A stretch of 64,000 bases of DNA from Rufibacter glacialis (lineage in GTDB: Bacteria; Bacteroidota; Bacteroidia; Cytophagales; Hymenobacteraceae): the NCBI RefSeq assembly GCF_008271745.1, contig NZ_VKKZ01000019.1, positions 434,001 to 498,000 on the forward strand. The letters run 5' to 3'. The position numbers and the translations under genes were made by a program. This document shows, piece after piece, positions 55,468 through 63,060 of this stretch. Positions within the stretch are counted from its first letter, which is position 1, and each line of letters opens with the position of its first letter. The notes beneath the pieces are model-generated. The model was given only the letters and a program-made list of their open reading frames with translations. It made no database searches and was not told the DNA's origin.

Positions 55468-55495
55468 CTGGCGCGAGTCTCCAGACTCGTGCCAG
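55468..55495. repeat. GAGTCT/AGACTC palindrome
   Basis: CTGGCGCGAGTCT CC AGACTCGTGCCAG: 13-base arms with one mismatch around a two-base centre. Confidence 0.85.
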
Positions 55496-55782
55496 TAGGA
55501 GATGGGGAGTCTTCAGACTACCCTCGCTGCCTCAGCAGCGAAACCTCGTCTTGCCTACTCCCTGAACCGCTTTTTACCAATCTTCCCCTGGGACTCCTCC
55601 ATCATGAAGTAGGGGGAGTTTTTGCTTGCCATAGCAATCCCGCTGGCTCAAAAGACCTCGTAGTGTCCGAAGGTCCTACGAGTGTCCGTGCCATGGCCTT
55701 TCCCGCCAATCAGCAAATGCAGCGTTCTTTGATTTGTGGGCGATTACCAGAACACAGCACCCAACAATAACTATCTCGGTCC

Positions 55783-55804
55783 CGGCGAGTCTGGAGACTC
55801 GCAC
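55783..55804. repeat. GAGTCT/AGACTC palindrome
   Basis: GGCGAGTCT GG AGACTCGCACC, the same family with an inverted central dinucleotide. Confidence 0.8.
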
Positions 55805-55812
55805 CATCCTTA

Positions 55813-55836
55813 GGCACGAGACTTTAGTCTCGCGCC
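55813..55836. repeat. GAGTCT/AGACTC palindrome
   Basis: GGCACGAGACT TT AGTCTCGCGCC, eight bases after the previous unit. Confidence 0.8.
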
Positions 55837-55960
55837 AGTTTTAGTCTATAGGGCAGGGCATTTTCGTTGCGATTTTTGAAAAAGCTGGAAGTTTCCTTCC
55901 GCCTGCGTCATGAGACACCGGAAACCCGCGTTAGTTTCAAGTTCAGGATTTTTCGTTTTT

Positions 55961-55996
55961 AACCTGTTTTTCAGAGAAAAGCCCAAAAACAGAGGC
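55961..55996 (+). repeat. Dispersed hairpin motif
   Basis: AACCTGTTTTTCAGAGAAAA then GCCCAAAAACAGAGGC. Its right end overlaps the terminator at 55990. Confidence 0.6.
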
Positions 55997-56040
55997 CCGT
56001 CGGCTTTGAAAGGAAAACTTTCAAAGCCGACGGGCCTCTG
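55990..56040 (-). terminator. Terminator after the mrp/nifU-like operon
   Basis: Two complementary arms of 23 bases (CAGAGGCCCGTCGGC and so on) with a GAAAA loop. On the minus strand the stem is followed by TTTTTGGGC. Confidence 0.88.
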
Positions 56041-56068
56041 CCTAAACGCTAAAAAAATCTGCGTCCCC

Positions 56069-56338
56069 TTAAACGTCCATAGGGGTAAGGTTCACCGCTT
56101 GAATGCCTTTTATTTCAGGCACGGCGCGCATGATGGCCTGCTCAATGCCGCCTTTGAAGGTCATGGCAGACATAGGGCAAGAGCCGCAGGCCCCCATCAG
56201 TTCCAGCAGCACCACCTTGTCTTCTGTGATTTCCAGCACCTTCACGTCACCCCCGTCGGTTTTTAGGTAGGGGCGTATGGAGTCTAGGGCTTGCTCTACT
56301 CGCTGGATCAAAATATCGTTTAGTGCGTTCTCTGCCAT
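56069..56338 (-). CDS. NifU C-terminal-domain iron-sulfur protein
   Basis: 89 residues, a stand-alone NifU C-terminal domain that holds or passes on an iron-sulfur cluster. The cluster ligands are Cys51 and Cys54 in GACGSCPMS. The preceding helix-strand pattern (IRPYLKTDGGDVKVLEI) is typical. It lies four bases after the Mrp gene, which fits a joint role in iron-sulfur cluster delivery. The start is an ATG immediately after the Mrp stop. Small but complete. Confidence 0.93.
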   Translation of the reverse strand: MAENALNDILIQRVEQALDSIRPYLKTDGGDVKVLEITEDKVVLLELMGACGSCPMSAMTFKGGIEQAIMRAVPEIKGIQAVNLTPMDV

Positions 56339-56342
56339 TTTC

Positions 56343-57446
56343 TTACGCTTTAATTTCTACTACTTTGGTTTTGCCCAGGCTCGCGTTCCTGACAGAAACC
56401 TGCCGGGCCACTTCCTGGGCTACTTTCTCAAATGCCAGGGAGGCGGCGGTGCCTTCCTGCAGAATCTGCGGGGCTCCCTGGTCGCCGCTCTCGCGGATGC
56501 TCTGTACCAAGGGTACCTCGCCAATGAACGGAACGCCGTAGCGCTCTGCCAGGTCGCGGCCCCCGCCTTGCCCAAAGATATAGTATTTATTCTCAGGTAA
56601 TTCAGCCGGGGTGAAGTAGGCCATGTTTTCCACCAATCCTAAGATAGGCACGTTGATCTGTGGCTGCCGGAACATCTGCAAACCTTTCACCGCATCGGCC
56701 ACGGCCACTTTCTGCGGGGTGGTCAAAATGATGGCACCCGTAACCGGTACTGTCTGTACCAACGTCAGGTGGATGTCACTGGTTCCCGGCGGCAGGTCAA
56801 TGAGCAAATAATCCAGTTCGCCCCAGTCTACCTCGGTGATAAACTGCTTTAAGGCGGAGCTGGCCATGGGACCGCGCCACACCACCGCACTCTCGGCCGG
56901 GGCCAGAAATCCGATGGACATGAGCTTGATGCCATACTTCTCAATGGGTTCAATCAGGTTGCGGCCGTCTGGCATGCGGTACACAGCAGGGCGGGCGTCT
57001 TCCACGCCAAACATGGTAGGCACAGACGGGCCAGAGATGTCAGCATCTACCAACCCTACTTTGGCACCGGATTGGGCCAAGGCCACGGCCAGGTTAGCGG
57101 TAAGGGTAGACTTGCCCACGCCGCCTTTGCCTGAGGCTACGGCAATGATGTTCTTCACGCCTTTGAGCAGGGTGAGGTTGTCCTGGCGGGCCGAGGTCAC
57201 GCGGGAGGTCATGTGCACCGTCACGTTCGCGTCCTTGTCTACCATGGTATGGATGGCCCGGATGCACGCGTTGCGGATAAGGTCTTTGAGCGGACAAGCC
57301 GGAGTGGTCAGGATTACCGTGAAAGCCACGTCCTGCCCATTTATTTGCACGTCCTCAATCATGTTCAGGGTCACCAGGTCTTTGCCTAAATCTGGCTCCT
57401 CTACATAGCTGAGAGCTTTTAATACATCTTCTTGGGTAATTGCCAT
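56343..57446 (-). CDS. Mrp/NBP35-type iron-sulfur carrier ATPase
   Basis: Carries and delivers iron-sulfur clusters using ATP. 367 residues from the ATG at 57446; the frame is open 14 codons further but a TAnnTTTG box overlaps that stretch. Residues 1 to about 85 are a MIP18/DUF59 domain (VLKALSYVEEPDLGKDLVTL; TTPACPLKD). The deviant Walker A is GKGGVGKST (106-113 region). Then come VDADISGPSVPTMFG, LIDLPPGTSDIHLTL and VENMAYF. The usual C-terminal CXXC pair of the family is not visible (the FTPAELPENKYYIFGQGG region lacks it), as in some Mrp proteins. It forms an operon with the NifU-domain gene. Confidence 0.92.
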   Translation of the reverse strand: MAITQEDVLKALSYVEEPDLGKDLVTLNMIEDVQINGQDVAFTVILTTPACPLKDLIRNACIRAIHTMVDKDANVTVHMTSRVTSARQDNLTLLKGVKNIIAVASGKGGVGKSTLTANLAVALAQSGAKVGLVDADISGPSVPTMFGVEDARPAVYRMPDGRNLIEPIEKYGIKLMSIGFLAPAESAVVWRGPMASSALKQFITEVDWGELDYLLIDLPPGTSDIHLTLVQTVPVTGAIILTTPQKVAVADAVKGLQMFRQPQINVPILGLVENMAYFTPAELPENKYYIFGQGGGRDLAERYGVPFIGEVPLVQSIRESGDQGAPQILQEGTAASLAFEKVAQEVARQVSVRNASLGKTKVVEIKA

Positions 57447-57475
57447 ACGTTGTTCAGCGCTAAAATCCGCTACTA

Positions 57476-57483
57476 CAAAGATA
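57476..57483 (-). promoter_or_regulatory. -7 promoter box for mrp
   Basis: TATCTTTG on the minus strand, 29 bases before the ATG, with a TTG 16 bases further upstream (close to the -33 position). Confidence 0.6.
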
Positions 57484-57522
57484 CACACTATCTGCGTAAC
57501 AAGCTACCAGTAGCTGTTTTAA

Positions 57523-57556
57523 GGGCGGTTTCCAAAAAGTAAGGGGAAAACAGACG
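57523..57556 (+). repeat. Dispersed hairpin motif, divergent copy
   Basis: GGGCGGTTTCCAAAAAGTAA then GGGGAAAACAGACG. Confidence 0.4.
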
Positions 57557-57976
57557 TTTCTAAAAAGGAGGTGCAACCATAGGGTTGAGAAGAGGTAATT
57601 GCATACTGGAAGCAACAGATATTTTTATGTAGGTTTCTGCTGTTCTTTTTTCAGGCAGTCATTGTAATTACCCACAGAAAACTCTTTCATGTTTATGAGG
57701 CATTCCTGATTCTCTGATTTAACTCTCCGCCTTATAAGGATATTTATTATCCTGTTTTATGCCAAAATACCCGGTTTGTTTTTGGTATTTGTATTCTTTA
57801 GATTTAGACTCTTTAAATCCATTATCTTTTGCATTAAAAATTCTAATAGAGTGTGAGGCCAAATCCAGATCAAAAAATTACATATAGACTTGTATTTACT
57901 CATTAATTTTGAATATGCGTTCAGGTGATTTTTATAAAAGGTGTTCTATTCAGTTTAATTAAATCAAATATTATTT

Positions 57977-58897
57977 ATGAAAAACTATCAACTATCCTTT
58001 CTCTACTTTCTGGTTTCTCTTCTGTTCGTTTCGTGCGCAGAGGAAGACCCCGCCCCTGAAAACCCACTTGATGCTAATAAGAAGGTGGAGGTATGGAAAT
58101 CTGACAAAGCGGCGTCTATTTCATTATTACATGGGGCTGCCGGGGCCTCAGATTCATTAAAAGTGATTGGCTTTAAGCAGAATGGTAGGATAGAGCTGAA
58201 AGTGAAATTCAATGGAGTAGGTACCTATACTTTAGCGCAATCTGGAGTTGTTAGTTTTTATGAACTAGTTGATGGAAAAGAAACAGCAAGCACTTATTCC
58301 CTTGATGCAAATGATAAAACTTCAGAGCTGATTATTACCAAGTGGAATCCTGCCACTAAGGAATTGGAGGCTACGTTTCAGGTGACCCTGAAGAAAGCTG
58401 CCTCCGGGGGAGCCTCGGTGGGGCCAGAGTCACTTCGCTTCACGGGTGGAGAAGTGAAGGGTACTGCTACCATGGCTAGAAAAGGCGTGGTCTGGAAGGC
58501 AGGAAATGTGAAGTCTATTGTACTGAAAAAAGGGCTACAAGGCGCAGACTCGCTGGTGATTGAAGATGAAAACGCCGCCGGGAAAATCTGGATACACCTC
58601 CGGTTTTCTGGCGTGCGTAAATACGGAATCCCTCAGGTGGTCATGGTCTCCTATACAGAATTGGATGCCCAGGGGGCTCGTAAAGGCTCTTATTACTTAA
58701 ATCACCTAGACCCTGCCAAAAGTGAGGCTGAAGTGACTATCACTGAATGGAACCCAGACACCAAAGCCATGAAAGGTACCTTCCGCTTTAACTTGAAGAA
58801 GGATTATTGGGGGACAACTCCACCACAGGAGCCGGTGGTGGAGGAGTACCTGGAGTTCTCAGGCGGGGAGTTCAAGGGGGTAGTGACCGTTTTGTAA
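57977..58897 (+). CDS. Two-module lipoprotein (DUF6252-like)
   Basis: 306 residues, lipobox LFVSC, so envelope-anchored. Two related modules follow: one at about 40-140 (VEVWKSDKAASISLLHGAAG, ending LIITKWNPATKELEATFQVTL) and one at about 150-275 (GVVWKAGNVKSIVLKKGLQG, ending VTITEWNPDTKAMKGTFRFNL). Both contain a strand, a DSL-V/I step, a TY or YG aromatic pair and the closing I-T-x-W-N-P-x-T-K pattern. The tail, EYLEFSGGEFKGVVTVL, repeats the GGE-hydrophobic end of module 1. This resembles DUF6252-type lipoproteins of Bacteroidota; no function is known. The two WNP closings strongly suggest an internal duplication. Confidence 0.75.
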   Translation: MKNYQLSFLYFLVSLLFVSCAEEDPAPENPLDANKKVEVWKSDKAASISLLHGAAGASDSLKVIGFKQNGRIELKVKFNGVGTYTLAQSGVVSFYELVDGKETASTYSLDANDKTSELIITKWNPATKELEATFQVTLKKAASGGASVGPESLRFTGGEVKGTATMARKGVVWKAGNVKSIVLKKGLQGADSLVIEDENAAGKIWIHLRFSGVRKYGIPQVVMVSYTELDAQGARKGSYYLNHLDPAKSEAEVTITEWNPDTKAMKGTFRFNLKKDYWGTTPPQEPVVEEYLEFSGGEFKGVVTVL

Positions 58898-58939
58898 TCC
58901 AAATCCGTGTTTTAAGAGTGGTGAACCTGACCCGTTCCC

Positions 58940-58965
58940 AAGCCAGCCCCAAAGGCTGGCTTTTT
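58940..58965. terminator. Terminator after the two-module lipoprotein
   Basis: AAGCCAGCC and GGCTGGCTT arms, five-base loop, T-run. Confidence 0.9.
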
Positions 58966-59038
58966 AATGCCCCCCCTTCGCCTAAATTTCCCTGCCATTC
59001 TATAACTGGTTCAGTCACCAACTAATCTCCATTCCGGC

Positions 59039-59046
59039 TATCTTTG
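59039..59046 (+). promoter_or_regulatory. -7 promoter box for dnaG
   Basis: TATCTTTG, a full TAnnTTTG match, 27 bases before the ATG at 59074. No ideal -33 TTG. Confidence 0.6.
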
Positions 59047-59073
59047 TCTACCGCCCTATTTTCCTGCGTACCC

Positions 59074-61068
59074 ATGGCCCTGATAAAGAAAGAAGTTGTT
59101 GACCAGATCATCCTGCAAGCCGACATTGTGGAGGTAGTGGGTGATTTTGTGAGTTTGAAGAAGAAGGGCCAGAACATGTGGGCGTGCTGCCCGTTCCACC
59201 ATGAGAAGTCGCCCTCGTTCAGCGTGGCACCCAACAAAGGCATTTACAAATGCTTCGGGTGCGGCAAGGCGGGCAACTCTGTGCAGTTCATCATGGACGT
59301 GGAAGGCACCAGCTACGTGGAGGCACTCAAGTACCTGGCCAAGAAGTACAGCATTGACATTGAGGAAGACCAGAGCCCGGCGGCGGTGCAGGCCCAGAAC
59401 GAGCGTGACAGCCTTTACATCCTCTCCGATTTCGCCAAAAAGTACTATGTAAACGCCCTCCATAAAAACGACGAAGGCCAGAGCATAGGCGCGCCGTATT
59501 TCAAGCAGCGCGGGCTCTCGGCGGCCACCATCCAGAAGTTTGAGCTGGGCTACAGCCTTGACTCCTGGGATGATTTCACCAAGGCGGCGCTGGAAAAAGG
59601 CTTCCTTTTGAAATACCTGGAGGAAACCGGCCTCACCATTGTCAAGCAGGAAGAAGGCAAGCAGTATGACCGGTTCCGGGGACGGGTCATGTTCCCCATC
59701 CAGAACGTCTCAGGCCGTACCATCGGGTTTGGCGCGCGTACCCTTAAAACCAACGACAAGAAATCCCCAAAGTACGTCAACTCGCCGGAGTCGCCCATCT
59801 ACCACAAGTCTGATGTGCTGTACGGCATGTACCAGGCCAAGCAATCCATCCGGCAGGAAGACAACTGCTACCTGGTGGAAGGCTACCTGGATGTGCTTTC
59901 CCTGCACCAGGGCAGCATTGAGAACGTGGTGGCCTCGTCGGGTACGTCGCTCACCGAGAACCAGATCAAACTCATTGGCCGCTACACCAAGAACATCACG
60001 GTGTTGTATGATGGTGACCCCGCCGGGATTAAGGCCTCTTTACGCGGAATTGACCTGATTCTGGAAGGCGGCCTGAACGTGAACGTAGTCCTGTTCCCCG
60101 ATGGCGATGACCCGGACTCCTACATCCGGAAAGTGGGTGACACCGCTTTTAAAGACTATCTGGAGAAAAACAGCCGGGACTTCATTTCCTTTAAGGCAGA
60201 GCTCTTCGCGCAGGAGGCCAAAGACAACCCGGTGAAGAAAGCCGAGGCGATCCGGGAAATGGTGGTCTCTATTGCCAAGATCCCCGATGCCATCAAGCGG
60301 TCCGTGTTCCTGCAGCAGTGTAGCCTGCAGTTCGGGATAGACGAGCAGGTGCTGATCTCTGAGTACAACAAAATTCACCTCACGGAGCAGAAAAACTCCC
60401 GGTCCCAACCTTCTCAGGGTTCATCTTACGGGAATTCCCCGGCTTCTTACGCTCCCGGCTCTTTTGAGGAAATGGCCGCTGAAGCCGAGGCCGCCGCTGC
60501 TGCCGAGGCCGCCATGTACGAAGACGAGGGCGCGCCGGAGGCCGACCAAAGCAACGTGCTCCGGGTGCGGGAGCGGGAGGTGATCCGGTTTATCCTGAAC
60601 TACGCCGACAAAGAGGTGGAAGAAGGCCTCACCGCCAGCCAGTTCATGCTGGGCGAGCTGGAAGACATTGAGTTTAAGACCCCTATTTACAAAAAGCTGT
60701 TCGATCTGTGCCGCCTCAAACTAGAGCAGGGGTTTATGCCCACCGCCTCTGAGTTCATGCAGCACGAGGAAAAGGAAATCCGCACGGAAGTGGTGGATTT
60801 GCTGAGCGAGAAATACGAGTTGAGCAAAGGCTGGGCCACCCATGAGATCATCGTACCCCACGAAAGTGATCTGGTTTCTTACGGTTCTGAACGGGAGGTG
60901 CTGCGGCTGAAGTGGCGCAACGTGCAGCTTATGATCAAAGAACAGATGGATACCCTTCCCCGCCTCAAGGAGGCGCAGGAATTAGACAAGACCCTCCGCA
61001 CCATCAAGGCGCTCAAAGAATTTGAAAAACAGATAGCTGATCTACTGGGTATAGTGGTGAGCAGATGA
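59074..61068 (+). CDS. dnaG: DNA primase
   Basis: Makes RNA primers for chromosome replication. 664 residues from the ATG at 59074; an earlier in-frame start at 59044 overlaps the promoter box. The N-terminal CHC2 zinc finger has Cys39, His42, Cys60 and Cys63 (CPFH and KCFGCG). The catalytic core has RFRGRVMFPIQN and GRTIGFGARTL. The TOPRIM motifs are EGYLDVLSLHQ and YDGDPAGIKAS, followed by FPDGDDPDSYI. A Ser/Ala/Glu-rich linker near 450-490 (AAEAEAAAAAEAAMYEDEG) leads to the C-terminal helicase-binding domain. The stop overlaps the next start by four bases (ATGA). Confidence 0.96.
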   Translation: MALIKKEVVDQIILQADIVEVVGDFVSLKKKGQNMWACCPFHHEKSPSFSVAPNKGIYKCFGCGKAGNSVQFIMDVEGTSYVEALKYLAKKYSIDIEEDQSPAAVQAQNERDSLYILSDFAKKYYVNALHKNDEGQSIGAPYFKQRGLSAATIQKFELGYSLDSWDDFTKAALEKGFLLKYLEETGLTIVKQEEGKQYDRFRGRVMFPIQNVSGRTIGFGARTLKTNDKKSPKYVNSPESPIYHKSDVLYGMYQAKQSIRQEDNCYLVEGYLDVLSLHQGSIENVVASSGTSLTENQIKLIGRYTKNITVLYDGDPAGIKASLRGIDLILEGGLNVNVVLFPDGDDPDSYIRKVGDTAFKDYLEKNSRDFISFKAELFAQEAKDNPVKKAEAIREMVVSIAKIPDAIKRSVFLQQCSLQFGIDEQVLISEYNKIHLTEQKNSRSQPSQGSSYGNSPASYAPGSFEEMAAEAEAAAAAEAAMYEDEGAPEADQSNVLRVREREVIRFILNYADKEVEEGLTASQFMLGELEDIEFKTPIYKKLFDLCRLKLEQGFMPTASEFMQHEEKEIRTEVVDLLSEKYELSKGWATHEIIVPHESDLVSYGSEREVLRLKWRNVQLMIKEQMDTLPRLKEAQELDKTLRTIKALKEFEKQIADLLGIVVSR

Positions 61069-62090
61069 ACTGGCGCCGGCTGAAACTGTACCGGTTCATG
61101 TGGGCCTTCTGGCTCATCATTGCCAGTCTGGTCACCGGTATGTACGGGTATCATACGCTGGAGGGCTACACTTGGTCAGAAGCCTTCTATATGACGGTGA
61201 TCACTATTTCCACCACCGGGTTTCAGGAAGTGCACCCGCTCTCCTCCACCGGCCAGATTTTCACCTCTATCTATATTCTGGTCAATTTGGGCATCATCAC
61301 CTACACCGTATCAGTGGTGACTACGTATCTTTTTGAGGGGGAATTAAGGGCCCTTTGGAAGAACTATATGAACGAACGGGAGATCAAGCGCTTCACTGAC
61401 CACGTGATTGTATGCGGCTACGGCCGAAACGGCTCCAAAGCCACCCGCGACCTGCTGGCCTGCGGCGAACGGATTGTGGTGATTGAGAAAAACCAAGCCC
61501 TGCTGGCGGGCAAATCAAATGGCCAGGATAAATTGAGTTTTCTGTCTGGTGACGCCACCGAAGACGAACTGCTCATCAAGGCGGGGGTGCAGCAAGCCAA
61601 ATCCTTGATCTCCACGCTGCCCAAAGACTCAGACAACGTTTTTGTGACCCTTACCGCCCGGGGCTTGAACCCAAAACTGCAGATCATCTCCCGGGCCTCA
61701 GAAAAGACCACGGAGCAGAAATTGAAAAGGGCGGGGGCCAATTACGTGGTCATGCCTGATGAGATTGGCGGCAGCCACATGGCCAGCCTGATCACACAGC
61801 CCGAGGTCATCCATTTCCTGGAGTTGCTCAACGGCACCGGCCCCAACAAACTGCACCTGGAAGAAGTACACCTTGACCGCCTGCACCAGGATCTGCGTGG
61901 TCTATCCATCAAGGAACTGGACCTCAGGAACCTGACCGGCGCCACCCTCATTGGCCTCAACCGCAACGGCAAGGAGTTCCTGATCAGTCCGGAAGTCGAG
62001 ATCCGCCTTCAGGCCGGCGACATCCTTATCCTGCTGGGTTCTCGCGCCCAGATGAAGCGTTTCGCGCAGCTATTCTACACTGAAGAGTAA
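61065..62090 (+). CDS. Potassium channel with RCK (TrkA) domains
   Basis: 341 residues. Two transmembrane helices (about 11-30 and 66-92) flank a pore helix and filter TISTTGFQE (48-54), where most potassium channels have TVGYGD. The change to TTGFQE is seen in some bacterial channels but could change selectivity. From about 112 a Rossmann RCK domain begins at VIVCGYGRNGSKATRDLL, with Glu in VVIEKN. A TrkA-C-like domain follows from about 265 (LRNLTGATLIGLNRNG; LQAGDILILLGS). It would be a ligand-gated inner-membrane channel. It overlaps dnaG by four bases, so the two are co-translated although functionally unrelated. Confidence 0.9.
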   Translation: MNWRRLKLYRFMWAFWLIIASLVTGMYGYHTLEGYTWSEAFYMTVITISTTGFQEVHPLSSTGQIFTSIYILVNLGIITYTVSVVTTYLFEGELRALWKNYMNEREIKRFTDHVIVCGYGRNGSKATRDLLACGERIVVIEKNQALLAGKSNGQDKLSFLSGDATEDELLIKAGVQQAKSLISTLPKDSDNVFVTLTARGLNPKLQIISRASEKTTEQKLKRAGANYVVMPDEIGGSHMASLITQPEVIHFLELLNGTGPNKLHLEEVHLDRLHQDLRGLSIKELDLRNLTGATLIGLNRNGKEFLISPEVEIRLQAGDILILLGSRAQMKRFAQLFYTEE

Positions 62091-62144
62091 AAGAGGGGAT
62101 AGGAGAAGGGGCTTCGGCTTGTAGAAGGAGCGCTTTGTCACCCG

Positions 62145-62181
62145 TTCCTGTTTAGGGGAGCTTTTCAGCAAAGCAGCAGAA
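62145..62181 (-). repeat. Dispersed hairpin motif, reverse copy
   Basis: On the minus strand: CTGCTTTGCTGAAAAGCTCC then CCTAAACAGGAAC, 54 bases after the channel stop codon. Confidence 0.5.
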
Positions 62182-62329
62182 AAACAGGAGCTGGTTTGAG
62201 TTACTTTCGTGAAAACAACGCTGGAAAAGCTGGTGCCCAGGAGCAGAACCCTGCCAAACGACCCGAGCAAAAGATGCCAGAAAGAACAGGGACCGTTTAC
62301 GGGCTGCTTTCTGGGTAGTAAGGGGCAAA

Positions 62330-62740
62330 TTATGCGCTTTTACGGTTTAACCACTCCAAGGCATCCATGTGGTGCGTGAAATACCCCACCTCTGGGTACC
62401 CGTGTTTGGCTGGAATCACGCCCGGAACTTCCGCGTTCGGGTTCAGAACGTGGGCAATGCGGGCTACTCCTAAATCTGCTACTTTAAAATTCCAATCTGC
62501 TTCTGTTAATTCGAACAAGATAGCAGAAGGGCCATGGAAGAGTTTTTGGGTGTCATCTAAAATAGCGGTACACGGATAGCTTCGCAGCAATTGCAAGACC
62601 CCTTCCCGTACCTCCTTAATGCTTTCTTCTGAGGCGGTACCCTGCCAGATGAGGTTAAGCAATTGATTTGACTTAATATACCGGACCACGCAGTACCTGC
62701 GCCCCAGGCTATTGGTAAAGTGTAGATAGGTAGGGTCCAT
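62330..62740 (-). CDS. STAS/SEC14-like hypothetical protein, second paralogue
   Basis: 136 residues from the ATG at 62740 (MDPTYLHFTNSLGRRYCVV). ATGs at 62770 and 62812 are in frame and would lengthen it. The layout matches the protein at 47271-47684: strand (LLNLIWQGTASEE), helix (IKEVREGVLQLLRS), a strand with Asp pair (CTAILDDTQKLF), a Trp-containing strand-helix (LTEADWNFKVADLGVARIA) and the ending FTHHMDALEWLNRKSA, compare FTEKKEAISWLKG. No catalytic motif is visible. It is a stand-alone gene between the potassium channel and ribBA. Its function is unknown; a protein-binding or stress-linked role is only a guess from STAS-like folds. Confidence 0.68.
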   Translation of the reverse strand: MDPTYLHFTNSLGRRYCVVRYIKSNQLLNLIWQGTASEESIKEVREGVLQLLRSYPCTAILDDTQKLFHGPSAILFELTEADWNFKVADLGVARIAHVLNPNAEVPGVIPAKHGYPEVGYFTHHMDALEWLNRKSA

Positions 62741-63060
62741 GTGCTTCTTGTTGCGCTCCTGTAAGGGCATATAAAAGACTTGAGCGCATTGAACGCAAAA
62801 ATCTTGCCGCAAAGGTAATGAATATATCTAAGCGTGGTTGTTTGGCAGGCCCAAAAGAGCGGTTGGCGCCTTCGCCTGGCAAGGCAGCGAATTTGCAGGG
62901 GCAGCGGCGTTCAGAACCAGTGGGCAAGAGGTAAACGAGCGGGAGCGGCAGACAGCGCAGAATCCTTTAGAAATCCGCTATCTTTGTGTTTTCAAAGGCA
63001 GAAGAGTCCCTTTACGGGGAATAAGGCATTTGGCTGGTCTGCCTGCATTAGATACATACC
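62741..63060. other. Divergent gap before ribBA
   Basis: No gene. It holds the ribBA promoter box (62979-62986) and a 5' leader of about 70 bases. I looked for an FMN riboswitch and did not recognise one. Confidence 0.6.
62979..62986 (+). promoter_or_regulatory. -7 promoter box for ribBA
   Basis: TATCTTTG, identical to the boxes before dnaG, fahA and mrp; 74 bases before the ribBA ATG. Confidence 0.6.

Larger units (their letters stand above)
55298..56068. other. Gap rich in GAGTCT/AGACTC palindromes
   Basis: No supported gene. It holds three hairpins of one family (55468-55495, 55783-55804, 55813-55836), a related degenerate unit (about 55507-55543), one dispersed CCYTAAAC motif (55961-55996) and the terminator at 55990-56040. 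Confidence 0.7.
57447..57976. other. AT-rich divergent gap
   Basis: No gene. It holds the mrp promoter box (57476-57483) and one degenerate dispersed hairpin (57523-57556). From 57600 to 57976 it is strongly AT-rich and presumably contains the promoter of the lipoprotein gene; no site is clear. Confidence 0.6.

Noticed and set aside
62741-63060. FMN riboswitch before ribBA
   Set aside because: I looked for the conserved RFN-element segments and did not find them; the leader appears too short.
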